Positions 42,766 through 53,001 of a stretch of DNA of 64,000 nucleotides are shown one piece after another (positions within the stretch are counted from its first letter, which is position 1; every line of letters starts with the position of its first letter). The stretch lies in NCBI RefSeq assembly GCF_020179605.1, contig NZ_JAINZO010000001.1, positions 2,082,799-2,146,798 of the forward strand, written 5' to 3'. Position numbers and translations under genes: made by a program. Origin of the DNA: Geomonas agri (GTDB taxonomy: Bacteria > Desulfobacterota > Desulfuromonadia > Geobacterales > Geobacteraceae). Under the pieces are notes generated by a model. It saw only the letters and a program-made list of their open reading frames with translations, was not told the DNA's origin and did no database searches.

Positions 42766-43362
42766 TCATGCTTGCTGCGCTTTCAGCACCTCGGCCAGGG
42801 TTTTCAACAGGATTTCCCGCCCCCCGTCTAGGACCGGCTCGTCGTGGCCGGAATAGATGCATTTAACCTTGAGCCCGCACAACCTCTTCAGGGCTTCGAC
42901 GTATTCCTCGGTGTAGCTCCCCCCCTCGCCCCGCACCCGGACCTGGGTGTCGCCGGAAAAGAGTGCCTGCGCGGCGGGAGCATACAGGCAGATGGAATCG
43001 CTGGAGTGCCCCGGGGTATGCAGCACCTGCAGGAAGTCGTCACCGGCCCTGATAAACTGCCGGTCGTGCAGCACCTCGTCCACCCCTACCCCGTGCCGGT
43101 AGGCAAGCACCCGGCAGCCGAAGGCGGCCTTTATCGCCGCCACCCCCGAGGTGTGGTCGAAGTGGTTGTGGGTGAGCAGCACCTGCTCGACCGGCTGCTT
43201 GCCGAAGCCGGTGGATATCTCTGCGATCTGTCCCACGATGTAACTGTCCACGCCCGGGTCGATCACCGTGTTCACGTCGTCGATCCGGTTCCAGTCCCCG
43301 AGGATGAGGTACGAGTTGCAGCTGTAGGTCGCCGGACTCTTCTTCAGGGGGACGATCTTCAT
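42766..43362 (-). CDS. Metallo-beta-lactamase-fold hydrolase
   Basis: A 198-residue protein of the glyoxalase II-like type. The metal motif is THNHFDHTSG (HxHxDH) near residues 64-73. Later ligands are HTPGHSSDS and FSGDTQV, and the closing SGHDEPV. It lies 3 bases after the CheR-like gene and 79 bases before the receptor gene, inside the chemosensory operon. Its substrate is unknown; a role as a redox (ODP-like) sensor was considered, but the residues for a di-iron ODP domain were not checked. Confidence 0.82.
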   Translation of the reverse strand: MKIVPLKKSPATYSCNSYLILGDWNRIDDVNTVIDPGVDSYIVGQIAEISTGFGKQPVEQVLLTHNHFDHTSGVAAIKAAFGCRVLAYRHGVGVDEVLHDRQFIRAGDDFLQVLHTPGHSSDSICLYAPAAQALFSGDTQVRVRGEGGSYTEEYVEALKRLCGLKVKCIYSGHDEPVLDGGREILLKTLAEVLKAQQA

Positions 43363-43365
43363 AGA

Positions 43366-43974
43366 CTAGGCCCCTATCTTCTTGAACAGTTGGGCATCGG
43401 GAACCACCTGCTCAAAGAGATGGGCCACCTCCTGGGGTAGTTTCTGGGTGTTTTCGGTGGCGAGATAACCGCCGGGGGCGAGGGCCTGGTGGAACATCTT
43501 GAAGACCTCGACCCGCTCCTGGTACTGGAAATGGAGCAGCACGTTCTTGCACACCACCAGGCAGTAGTCCCCACCCGGCGCTTTCAGCGAGAGGAGGTCG
43601 TGATACTGGAAGTTGACCCGGTCCCGCAACAGTTGCACCACCCGGTACTGCCCGGGCTTGTCGGCCGGCTCGAAGTAGTTGTTGAAAAGTTCTGCGGGGG
43701 TGCGCTGGAGTTCTTCATAGGGATAGGTGGCCGCCTTGACCACGTCGCCGAAGTTGTTGGCGCTGTCGTAGTCGGTGGCGTCGATGCGGAGGTTCTTGAA
43801 GCCGAAGGAGTTCATCTTCTGGGCGAAGATCATGGCCAGGGTGTAGGTTTCCTGCCCCAGGGCGCAGCCTGCATCCCAGATCTTGATGCGGCTTCGGCCC
43901 ATCGCGTAGCTGATCATGTGATCGGCCGCGTACTCCAGTGTGGGCTGGTCGCGCATGAAGAACGTAAAAGCCAT
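43366..43974 (-). CDS. CheR-type methyltransferase, catalytic domain only
   Basis: A 202-residue protein. The SAM site is IKIWDAGCALGQETYTLAM, and the conserved DATDYDSANN and ENVLLHF-like CKNVLLHFQYQERVEVFKMF follow. The typical N-terminal alpha-helical CheR domain that contacts receptors is absent; the protein begins almost directly at TFFMRDQP. It is the first gene of the operon, behind a sigma-28-like promoter. The receptor encoded two genes downstream has a CheR-docking pentapeptide, so methylation of that receptor is likely. GGGAG precedes the ATG. Confidence 0.82.
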   Translation of the reverse strand: MAFTFFMRDQPTLEYAADHMISYAMGRSRIKIWDAGCALGQETYTLAMIFAQKMNSFGFKNLRIDATDYDSANNFGDVVKAATYPYEELQRTPAELFNNYFEPADKPGQYRVVQLLRDRVNFQYHDLLSLKAPGGDYCLVVCKNVLLHFQYQERVEVFKMFHQALAPGGYLATENTQKLPQEVAHLFEQVVPDAQLFKKIGA

Positions 43975-44041
43975 AGAACACTCCCTAAATAGGAATGGAG
44001 TTTTAGCGAAATAACAGCTGCCATAACTCCCATGACAAGCT

Positions 44042-44068
44042 TTATCGGAGCCTCACTTCAATTCCTTA
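44042..44068 (-). promoter_or_regulatory. Sigma-28 (FliA)-like promoter of the chemosensory operon
   Basis: On the minus strand TAAGGAAT, an 11-base spacer and TCCGATAA resemble the FliA consensus TAAAGTTT-N11-GCCGATAA. The predicted start is about 60 bases before the CheR-like ATG at 43974. Confidence 0.6.
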
Positions 44069-44198
44069 AATAAGCGTTTACGTTAACTGAATTATTTTAT
44101 TTTAATTACATAAGAACGATCCGGGATTGTCAGTGCGGCCCTCCCCGTTACTGAAAAAATGAGGTCGGTGACCGTGCATGAGCGGGATCAACCGACGA

Positions 44199-44232
44199 AA
44201 AAAGCCCCGTCTCCATGCGGAGGCGGGGCTTT
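44199..44232 (-). terminator. Rho-independent terminator after the octahaem cytochrome gene
   Basis: On the minus strand AAAGCCCCGCCTCC and GGAGACGGGGCTTT form a stem around GCAT, followed by TTT. It lies 26 bases after the stop codon. Confidence 0.85.
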
Positions 44233-44258
44233 CGTTTTTGCTGCGGCTGTGGTTGCCG

Positions 44259-45872
44259 CTATTTCTTGGGCTCGTCCTTCTTGGCTACTGTCATGGCGTC
44301 GTTGAGGATCTTGACGCCCGCCTTGGAGGCGGCGATGGAGCCGGTCAGGGACTCGCGGGCCAGGTCGGGGTTATGGAAGCCGTCCGAGTTCTCGGCGGTC
44401 CAGTATTCCCACAGCACGTGCGCCTCTTCATGCTTGGCGCGCGCCTCGTCCAGGACGGTCGGGGCGACACCCATGCGCTGTGCCGCGGCGTAGGTATCGA
44501 TCAGCTGCCCCAGCCAGTACTCGGCCTTGCGCATCTTGCCCTTCACGTAGTTCTGCACCGCGTCGATCTCGTAGGCTTTCTTGGCCACGCTGTCTTTCGG
44601 GTGGCAGCCCAGGCAGGCCTCTTTGACGTGGTTCTTGGGACGGATCACGCCGTGCGAGGAGAACATCTTGCCGTTTTTGTCCTTGTGCTGCGGCATGTGG
44701 CACTGGTGGCACTGCACGCCGGCCTTGTCGTGGACGCTCCCCGCGTAGGTCTCCGCCTCCGGGTGCTGAAACTTGATCAGGCGCGCTCCGGTGATGGCGT
44801 GCTTGAAGTCGAAGAAGTTGAGGTCCTGGTAGTGCTTCAGAAGCTGCAGCGAGTTCTTGAGCGGGAAGTGGTTGGTGCGCAGGTCGTCGTACTTCACCGC
44901 CTTGCCGTCGCTCCACTGGGTGCCGGCGTTGCAGTTGTACTCCACGTGGCACTGGGCGCACATCATCCTGGAGTCGGCCTTCTGCATGATGCCGATCTTC
45001 CTGAAGCCGCGGAAGTCGATCACCTTGAGGTCGGTGGTGCCGTTCTTGGCGAAGATGTTACCCTTGGGGTCCTTCTCGATGGCCTGGATCAGCGCGTCGC
45101 GCACCACGCGCGGCTGGGTGCCGTGCGGGTCGTGGCAATGTACGCAGCCGACCGGGTTGTTGGTGTCCTTGGCGACATCGACGACATTGGAGGTGCGGTC
45201 CCACTTGGCCTTGGGGTCCTTGTCACCCATGAATTTCCACTTGAGGAGATGATCGGAGGTCTTGCACTGGATGCAGGTCGCGTTGCCGGCCATGGCGGTT
45301 TCCGGGAGCTTCTTGCCGGTGTCGGTCAAGACATCCCAGGTCTTGCCGGTGGAGGTTACGCCTTTCCACCCTTCCTTGAACTGGAAGCGGCCGCCCTGGA
45401 AGCGGTCCACCACGAACTGGTCGATGACCATGAAGGCGTGGCCGCGCGGTTCGTTGTGCTCGAAGGTGAAGCCGTGCCCGGCCAGAAGCTTGTCCTGCAT
45501 CGGCGAGCGCCCGGTGGGGGTGCCCTTCTCTTTCCTGGCGGCGGCCTCGTAGTTGACCTCAAAGAAGCTGTCGTACTGCGCCTTGTGGCACTTGCCGCAC
45601 AGCGCCGCGTCGATGACGGTGACCGGCTTGTTCTTTTCCGGGTCGCTCATGTGGGCGTCCAACTTGTCGTGGCACACCTTGCAGGAGAGCTTGGCGTGCT
45701 TGGAGCCTTCTTTGAGCGCCTTCACCTCGTCGTGACAGTCGTAGCACTTGGCCCTGCCGTCGTTGGCGACCTGCACCGGCTTCGTTTTGGCCGCGGTGGT
45801 CAGGGCGGGGATCGACAGCAGCGCGATCACCCCGGCGATTGCCGCGGTTGCAGCCACATTCTTCTTAAGCAT
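44259..45872 (-). CDS. Octahaem cytochrome c nitrite reductase (ONR/TvNiR type)
   Basis: A 537-residue periplasmic protein with signal peptide (1-28). Eight haem sites: CYDCH 43-47, CKVCH 64-68, CGKCH 92-96, CIQCK 200-204, CVHCH 243-247, CAQCH 305-309, CHQCH 388-392 and CLGCH 420-424. The lysine at the fourth site marks the catalytic haem, as in the octahaem nitrite reductases of Thioalkalivibrio. The catalytic Tyr is in HVEYNC (Tyr312), and Cys314 stands two residues later; in the Thioalkalivibrio enzymes that pair forms a Tyr-Cys thioether bond. The reaction is nitrite (also hydroxylamine or sulfite) reduction to ammonia (or sulfide). GAGGAGG precedes the ATG. Confidence 0.92.
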   Translation of the reverse strand: MLKKNVAATAAIAGVIALLSIPALTTAAKTKPVQVANDGRAKCYDCHDEVKALKEGSKHAKLSCKVCHDKLDAHMSDPEKNKPVTVIDAALCGKCHKAQYDSFFEVNYEAAARKEKGTPTGRSPMQDKLLAGHGFTFEHNEPRGHAFMVIDQFVVDRFQGGRFQFKEGWKGVTSTGKTWDVLTDTGKKLPETAMAGNATCIQCKTSDHLLKWKFMGDKDPKAKWDRTSNVVDVAKDTNNPVGCVHCHDPHGTQPRVVRDALIQAIEKDPKGNIFAKNGTTDLKVIDFRGFRKIGIMQKADSRMMCAQCHVEYNCNAGTQWSDGKAVKYDDLRTNHFPLKNSLQLLKHYQDLNFFDFKHAITGARLIKFQHPEAETYAGSVHDKAGVQCHQCHMPQHKDKNGKMFSSHGVIRPKNHVKEACLGCHPKDSVAKKAYEIDAVQNYVKGKMRKAEYWLGQLIDTYAAAQRMGVAPTVLDEARAKHEEAHVLWEYWTAENSDGFHNPDLARESLTGSIAASKAGVKILNDAMTVAKKDEPKK

Positions 45873-45970
45873 CGTTTTCCTCCTCTGTGGTGGGTAGAGA
45901 TTCCGGCCGACAGCGCCGATTGCAGCATTAAAATTGGATTAATTCATGCACGAAACAGTCGACAAAAGAT

Positions 45971-45984
45971 TTGACGGAAGTCAA
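45971..45984. promoter_or_regulatory. CRP/FNR-family palindrome upstream of the octahaem gene
   Basis: TTGAC-GGAA-GTCAA, flanked by AT, lies about 100 bases upstream of the ATG. It resembles sites of CRP/FNR-family regulators of nitrogen-oxide stress such as HcpR or NNR-like proteins. The rest of 45873-46277 (405 bases) has no gene; a GC hairpin near 46237-46256 may end the downstream kinase transcript. Confidence 0.55.
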
Positions 45985-46277
45985 TTTTATTCAGATTGCC
46001 GCCAGCACACCTTTAGAAAGAAATAATACTGACACGGGGTGCGACCTGCGCTGACAAAGAGACAGGCGCCACGCCAAAGAAGGGGGCCTCCTGACATCTC
46101 TCGGTGAAAAAGGATGAGTAAAACGAGAAACGCTAAGAGTGTAGCCGCTAAATTATTCAGTGCAAGGGGCTGATATGACTGGGGGAGGTAAGAAATTTCG
46201 AAGGTAACTGCAAAGATCGAGGTGGTGGAATGAAAGCGCCGGCGCGTAACACCGGCGACGGCGGGAAGGCAGGTGCA

Positions 46278-47897
<1,620 letters not shown>

Positions 47898-48037
47898 TAT
47901 CCCTCCACGACAACTTTCATTTCATTGAAACAACCAGCTCCAGCATGTGCATCGCGTGCCCCACGCCCCTCTCCTCCCGGGAGAAGGCCAGGGTGAGGGC
48001 GTTGCCAGGGGCAAAATGGCAGCAGCGTGCAACGCCG

Positions 48038-48415
48038 TCACCCGCCCGGACACGCCCAGCCGTACAGGGCAAGTACTGCGGCGTTGGCAAGGACGGTCAA
48101 GCGGAACACCACCAGGAAGGAGCCCTTCTGCGTCTTGTGGTGCAGCAGGCGCTGCGCCAGGACGGCACCGGGCCAACCACAGCACAGGGCCGCCAGGTGC
48201 AGGGTGCGCTCGCGGACCCGGCGCACCCCGGCTACCGCGGCATTCTTGTCCACGGCGTAAAGGAGAAAGGTGGCGAGACTCGCCAGCAGGTAAACGTAGA
48301 GCAGCGCTGCCGGGAACAATTCCAGCCGGACCAGGACGGCAAGCAACAGCAAAGAGGCGGGGCCCAAAAGGTAGCTAGGTGGCTTGCGATGCTCACCTGC
48401 CTCGGCGTATCCCAT
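48038..48415 (-). CDS. DUF1294 membrane protein
   Basis: A 125-residue integral membrane protein with three to four hydrophobic segments. The family signature YAVDKNAAVAGVRRVRERTLHLAAL-CGWPGAVLAQRLLHHKTQKGSF is clear. Some DUF1294 proteins carry a cold-shock domain in front; this one does not. ATG 48415 has GGGAG upstream at a rather long distance. Function unknown; no operon partner. Confidence 0.85.
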   Translation of the reverse strand: MGYAEAGEHRKPPSYLLGPASLLLLAVLVRLELFPAALLYVYLLASLATFLLYAVDKNAAVAGVRRVRERTLHLAALCCGWPGAVLAQRLLHHKTQKGSFLVVFRLTVLANAAVLALYGWACPGG

Positions 48416-48850
48416 CGGCGGTGCTCCCAGGCTTTGCTGCAGCTGCGGCAAGGCCGTGTCGAACGTGTGTCAAGTCATGTGGCGTCCGTATTGCCGGACG
48501 GTAAGGCGGGTAACAACGGGGAGCCTGCCTCGCTGTTGGAGAGAAGACAGGCCTCGGTTCTTATACAAGAAGGCAGTACCAGTTTCAAGCACTATTGCTG
48601 GAGTTCTTCATCCGCTGTTATTGAAGATGGAATGGGCACTGATGGCCACAAGGGCGTGGTTCATAAAATTAAAATAGCTAAAAATTGCCAATGCATGGCA
48701 TAATACCCCGCACAGCCCAGATCATTGTCGTACTCCAGGCTGTACCGGCACGGTAAACTACGCTTTCCGCTAAAAGTTCTCAAGAGCAGGAACGTTCTTT
48801 CCGATGATGAAACTAAACACTTCATCCTGGTTGCCAAAGGTCTGTACCCT
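48416..48850. other. Gene-free stretch before the PilZ gene
   Basis: A translated frame from 48725 runs into the PilZ gene, but only the part from 48851 looks like the PilZ family. I see no RNA gene or convincing promoter in this stretch. Confidence 0.35.
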
Positions 48851-49243
48851 ATGACAGAGTTGCGACAGTTTTATCGGGCCCCCTCCTCCAAAAGGGTGGA
48901 ACTGGTGCACCACGGCGAGTGCCTTACCGGCAGCCTGGAGAACATTTCCTTCAACGGCGCCCTGCTGCACCTGCGCCACGCCGCTGCACTTCCCGGCGGT
49001 ACCGGCTGCCTGCTGCGCATCCATCTCGACCCCGATCCTAACTTCCGTCCCCCATTGCAGATCTGGACCGAGGTGGTGCACGTCAACGACGAGCTGCTCG
49101 GCGTCAAGTTTGTCGACCACGACGTGGATGGCAGCGGCTGCATCACGATCCTGATGGAGCTTATGCGCGAAGAGCCCGACCAGGACCAGGACAACGTGGA
49201 CCGCATCCGCGGCTACCTGGCCGACTACTGCAACACCCCCTGA
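48851..49243 (+). CDS. PilZ-domain protein (probable c-di-GMP receptor)
   Basis: A 130-residue protein. The N-terminal motif FYRAPSSKRVEL provides the spaced arginines (RxxxR-like) and NISFNGALL provides the (D/N)xSxxG element, the two c-di-GMP contact sites of PilZ. The beta-barrel continues to LLGVKFVDHD, and the last 30 residues are acidic and helical. I chose ATG 48851 because the domain begins right there; an upstream start at 48725 would add 42 residues not typical of the family. It is followed 53 bases later by a sensor kinase on the same strand. Confidence 0.8.
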   Translation: MTELRQFYRAPSSKRVELVHHGECLTGSLENISFNGALLHLRHAAALPGGTGCLLRIHLDPDPNFRPPLQIWTEVVHVNDELLGVKFVDHDVDGSGCITILMELMREEPDQDQDNVDRIRGYLADYCNTP

Positions 49244-49296
49244 ATGCCGTGCCCGGCACGCCAACGACCGCTGGCGCGTCCTACGAGGACCGCACC

Positions 49297-52200
49297 ATGA
49301 AACCTGCCCAACGAGCAAGGCACAGGGCATGGGCCGCCTTGCTGGCGCTGGCCCTTGCGCTGGCGCTGGCACACCCAGCCCTCGCCAACGAGCGCGTCAC
49401 CCTCCAGCTCAAGTGGCTGCACCACTTCCAGTTCGCCGGCTACTACGCGGCGCTCGAGAAGGGGTTCTACCGCGAAGCCGGGCTCGACGTCACCATCCGA
49501 GAAGGTGGCCCCGAGGTCGAGGTGGAGAACGCGGTCACCACCGGGCAGGCCGACTTCGGCGTTGGCACCTCGGCGCTGTTGCTGCACCGGGCCCACGGCG
49601 ACGACCTCGTCGTGCTGGGGCAGATCTTCCAGCACTCCCCCGCAATACTGCTCACCCCGCGCAAGACCGGCATCCAGAAGGTCGCCGACATGAAGGGTCG
49701 CCGCTTCATGTACTCCAACCAGCACGGCGACATGATCACTCTGCTCAAGAACAACGGCATCGAAGAGAAGGACATCGTCAAGGTGGAGCACCACGGCGAT
49801 GCCCGCGACCTCATCGCCGGCAAGGCCGATGTCATGATGGCCTACAGCTTCAACGAACCTTACATCCTCGAACAGGCGGGGGAACCCTACCTCGTCTTCT
49901 CCCCGCTCACCTACGGCATCGACTTCTACGGCGACAACTTCTTTACCACCCGCGCCACTATCAACAACCGCCCCGCGCTGGTGCGCGCCTTCCGCGAGGC
50001 CAGCCTCAAGGGGTGGCGCTACGCCCTGTCCCACAAGGAGGAGATCGCCGACCTGATCCTGGCCAAGTACTCCCGCGAGCGCAGCCGCGAGTGGCTCCTG
50101 TTCGAGGCGAACCAGATGGAAGCGCTGATCCAGCCCACCCTTGTCGAAATCGGCTACCAGAGTCCCACCCGCTGGCGCCGCATCGCCGACACCTTCGCCG
50201 GCATGGGGATGATGCCGTCGGGGGTCGACCCCACCGGCATCATCTACGATCCCCGGCCCGGCGGCAACTACGGCCTGCTGCTGGGCGCCCTGCTCATCTG
50301 CGCCACAGTGATTACCATCCTGGGCGTCATCGTACTCAAGTTCCGCCAGTTGAACCGGGCCCTGAAGGCCGAGGTCGGGGAGCGCAAGGCCGCCGAGGCC
50401 GCCCTCAAGGAAAGCGAGGAGCAACTGAGGGTGACCTTCGAGACCTCCCAGGCGGGCATCATCATGGTGGACACGCAGGGGATGATCCGCTTCGCCAACA
50501 ACCGTATGGCCGAGATGTTCGGCTGCAGCATGGAGCAACTGATCGGCTCGAGCTACATAAGCCACCTGCACCCGGAACAGCTGGCGGAGGGGAGCGAACT
50601 GATGCGACGCCTGGTGGCGGGCGAGGTAAAAGGAACCTCCACCGAGCGCCACTACCTGAGCGGCAACGGGGGGCATTTCTGGGGCTACCTCTCGGGCAGG
50701 AGGCTGGAGGCGCCGGACGGGTCGCTCAGGGCACTGGTGGGTATTATCTCCGACATCACCGACCGCATCGAGGCGGAGCAGGCGCGCGGCAAGGCGCTCA
50801 TGCTGGTCGAGACGCTCTTGGCCCAGTCCCCGATGGGGATCGCGGTCTTCGACGGCGAGACCGGCAACTGCATCCGGGCCAACCAAGCCGTGGCGGATAT
50901 CACCGGGGGCAGCGTCGCAGCTCTGCTGCGGCAAAACTTCAAGGAGCTGGCGTCCTGGCGCGACGGCGGGCTCTTGGAGCTGGCGCAACAGGTGCTCGCA
51001 GACGGTACCCCCCGCGTGCTGGAAAAGGAACTGCTGTCGAGCTTCGGCAAGCAACTCACCCTGCGCAGCTACCTGAGTCGCTTCATGGTCGAGGAGAAGG
51101 CGCACCTGATGGTAATGGTGCAGGACATCACCGAGGAGAAGCGCCTGGACCGCGAGAACAAGCGCATCGAGGCGCAGATGCTCAACATGCAGAAACTGGA
51201 GAGCCTGGGGGTGCTGGCTGGCGGGATTGCCCACGACTTCAACAACATCCTGACCGGCATCGTGGGCAACATCAGCTTCGCCCAGATGGTGCTGGAAAAA
51301 GAGCACAAGGCCAAGGGGCCGCTGGGCAAAGCGGAGAAGGCGTGCCAGCGTGCGGCGGAACTGGCGGGGCAGCTGCTCACCTTCGCGCGCGGCGGGCAGC
51401 CCATCAAGAAGGTGTTTTCGGTGAAGCAACTGGCGGGCGAATCGCTGTCACTGGTGCTGCGGGGGACCAACGTCAAGGGGAAGATCGAGATCCCCGACAC
51501 CCTGGACATCGTCGAGGCTGACGAAGGGCAGATGAACCAGGCCTTCAACAACATCATCATCAACGCGGTGCACGCCATGCCCGGCGGCGGCACCCTGACC
51601 ATCAATGGCAGAAACGAGCTCATGGAGCCGGGGAACCGGCTCGGGCTGGCACCGGGGCACTACGTGCGCCTCGACTTCAAAGACGAGGGGTGCGGCATCT
51701 CGGAGAACGACCTGAAGAAGATCTTTGATCCCTACTTCACCACCAAGGCCAGCGGCACCGGCCTCGGTCTCGCCTCGACCCACTCCATCGTGACCAGGCA
51801 CGGTGGGGTGATTTTGGCCGACTCCACACCGGGCAGGGGCACCACCTTCACCATCTACCTCCCTTCACTGGGGCAGAACACCGCCGCGCTCGCCAGGGAG
51901 CAGGAGCCCGGGCACGCCCCCGCCGGGGGAGGCAGCGTGGTGGTGATGGACGACGAGGAACTGATCCGGGACCTCACCGGTGCCATGCTGGAACAGCTCG
52001 GCTACACCCCGACCACCTGCTGCGAAGGGAGCGAGGCGGTGGAGCTGTACCGAGCGGCGCGACAAAACGGGGAGCACTACGACGCGGTGATTATGGACCT
52101 TACCATTCCGGGTGGGATGGGAGGGAAGGAAGCGGCGCAGCGCATCCTGGAACTGGACCCGCACGCCTGCCTGATCGTTTCCAGCGGCTACTCCAACGAT

Positions 52201-52320
52201 CCGGTGATGTCTGAGTACAAAAAGCACGGCTTCCGCGCCACGCTCAGCAAGCCCTACACGGTGAAGGAAATCGCACGGGTGCTGCGGGAGGTGCTGCCGG
52301 CAACGACAGGCAGCGACTAG
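49297..52320 (+). CDS. Hybrid histidine kinase with NMT1/THI5-type binding domain
   Basis: A membrane sensor of 1007 residues. ATG 49297 has AGGA upstream. A signal peptide (AWAALLALALALALAHPALA) leads to an NMT1/THI5-like (SsuA-type) periplasmic binding domain, seen in VTLQLKWLHHFQFAGYYAAL and EKGFYREAGLDVTI. A membrane helix (GLLLGALLICATVITILGVIVL) follows. Then two PAS domains, HisKA with His in [13 protein letters not shown], the ATPase (DEGCGIS, GTGLGLA) and a receiver (AVIMDLTIPGGMGG). The binding fold is known for pyrimidine, taurine and nitrate-like ligands, so the signal is probably a small nitrogen- or sulfur-containing compound. Its stop overlaps that of the convergent TrkA gene. 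Confidence 0.88.
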   Translation: MKPAQRARHRAWAALLALALALALAHPALANERVTLQLKWLHHFQFAGYYAALEKGFYREAGLDVTIREGGPEVEVENAVTTGQADFGVGTSALLLHRAHGDDLVVLGQIFQHSPAILLTPRKTGIQKVADMKGRRFMYSNQHGDMITLLKNNGIEEKDIVKVEHHGDARDLIAGKADVMMAYSFNEPYILEQAGEPYLVFSPLTYGIDFYGDNFFTTRATINNRPALVRAFREASLKGWRYALSHKEEIADLILAKYSRERSREWLLFEANQMEALIQPTLVEIGYQSPTRWRRIADTFAGMGMMPSGVDPTGIIYDPRPGGNYGLLLGALLICATVITILGVIVLKFRQLNRALKAEVGERKAAEAALKESEEQLRVTFETSQAGIIMVDTQGMIRFANNRMAEMFGCSMEQLIGSSYISHLHPEQLAEGSELMRRLVAGEVKGTSTERHYLSGNGGHFWGYLSGRRLEAPDGSLRALVGIISDITDRIEAEQARGKALMLVETLLAQSPMGIAVFDGETGNCIRANQAVADITGGSVAALLRQNFKELASWRDGGLLELAQQVLADGTPRVLEKELLSSFGKQLTLRSYLSRFMVEEKAHLMVMVQDITEEKRLDRENKRIEAQMLNMQKLESLGVLAGGIAHDFNNILTGIVGNISFAQMVLEKEHKAKGPLGKAEKACQRAAELAGQLLTFARGGQPIKKVFSVKQLAGESLSLVLRGTNVKGKIEIPDTLDIVEADEGQMNQAFNNIIINAVHAMPGGGTLTINGRNELMEPGNRLGLAPGHYVRLDFKDEGCGISENDLKKIFDPYFTTKASGTGLGLASTHSIVTRHGGVILADSTPGRGTTFTIYLPSLGQNTAALAREQEPGHAPAGGGSVVVMDDEELIRDLTGAMLEQLGYTPTTCCEGSEAVELYRAARQNGEHYDAVIMDLTIPGGMGGKEAAQRILELDPHACLIVSSGYSNDPVMSEYKKHGFRATLSKPYTVKEIARVLREVLPATTGSD

Positions 52321-52991
52321 GCCACCTGGGGCGCCCCCAAAAGCGCGGAGAGCTTCGGGATCTCCCGGGCGTGCGCCAGCGCCAGCACCTCGTCCCCCGG
52401 CTCGAAGACAAGGTTCCCCCGCGGCACGATCAGCCGCCCCCCCCGGATCACGGCGGCGACCACGCTCTCGGCCGGCAGCGCGAGGTCCGCGAGGGAGCGC
52501 CCCGCCGCGACGGAATGGGGATGCACCTTCTCCTCCACCAGCGAGTACTCCCCTTTCCTGAGCTTCAACAGGGTGATCATCTCGCCCAGCGACATCTCCT
52601 CAGCGATCAGGTGCGCCAGGATATCGGCCTGGTTCAGCGCCACGTCCACGCCCAGCTTCGGGGTGAACAGCCAGAGGTGTTTGGGATCGTTCACCCGCGC
52701 GATCACCCGGCGCACCCCGAACTCCGCGCGCGCGAGCCCCGCCACCACGAGGTTCACCTCGTCGGTGCCGGTAACCGCCGCCACCGCGTCCGCCTCCCGC
52801 ACCGCTGCCTGTTCCAGCAGGCGCGGGTCGCAGCCGCTCCCCTGCAGCACCCGCACCCCGTCCAGCTCGCGGGTAAGCTCAGCGCACAGGTCGCGCCGCT
52901 CCTCGACCAGCAGCACCCGCTTCCCCCCCCGGGACAGGAGCCGGGCCAGGTGCGCCCCTACCTTGCCACCCCCTACGATGATGACGAACAT
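52317..52991 (-). CDS. TrkA-type potassium channel/transporter regulator, second copy
   Basis: A 224-residue cytoplasmic protein with an RCK domain (MFVIIVGGGKVGAHLARLL with GxGxxG nucleotide-binding loop, acidic end of strand 2 at VEERRD) and a C-terminal TrkA-C domain (SVVAAVIRGGRLIVPRGNLVFEPGDEVLALA). It lies 10 bases after the first TrkA gene and binds NAD(H) or ATP. No Trk or Ktr membrane subunit is adjacent, so the channel it gates is elsewhere, or it serves the neighbouring ATPase. Confidence 0.88.
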   Translation of the reverse strand: MFVIIVGGGKVGAHLARLLSRGGKRVLLVEERRDLCAELTRELDGVRVLQGSGCDPRLLEQAAVREADAVAAVTGTDEVNLVVAGLARAEFGVRRVIARVNDPKHLWLFTPKLGVDVALNQADILAHLIAEEMSLGEMITLLKLRKGEYSLVEEKVHPHSVAAGRSLADLALPAESVVAAVIRGGRLIVPRGNLVFEPGDEVLALAHAREIPKLSALLGAPQVA

Positions 52992-53001
52992 GGCTCCCTC
53001 C

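Noticed and set aside
49329-51521. Alternative plus-strand frame inside the NMT1-type hybrid kinase gene
   Set aside because: An Arg/Gly-rich shifted reading of the kinase gene with no motif.
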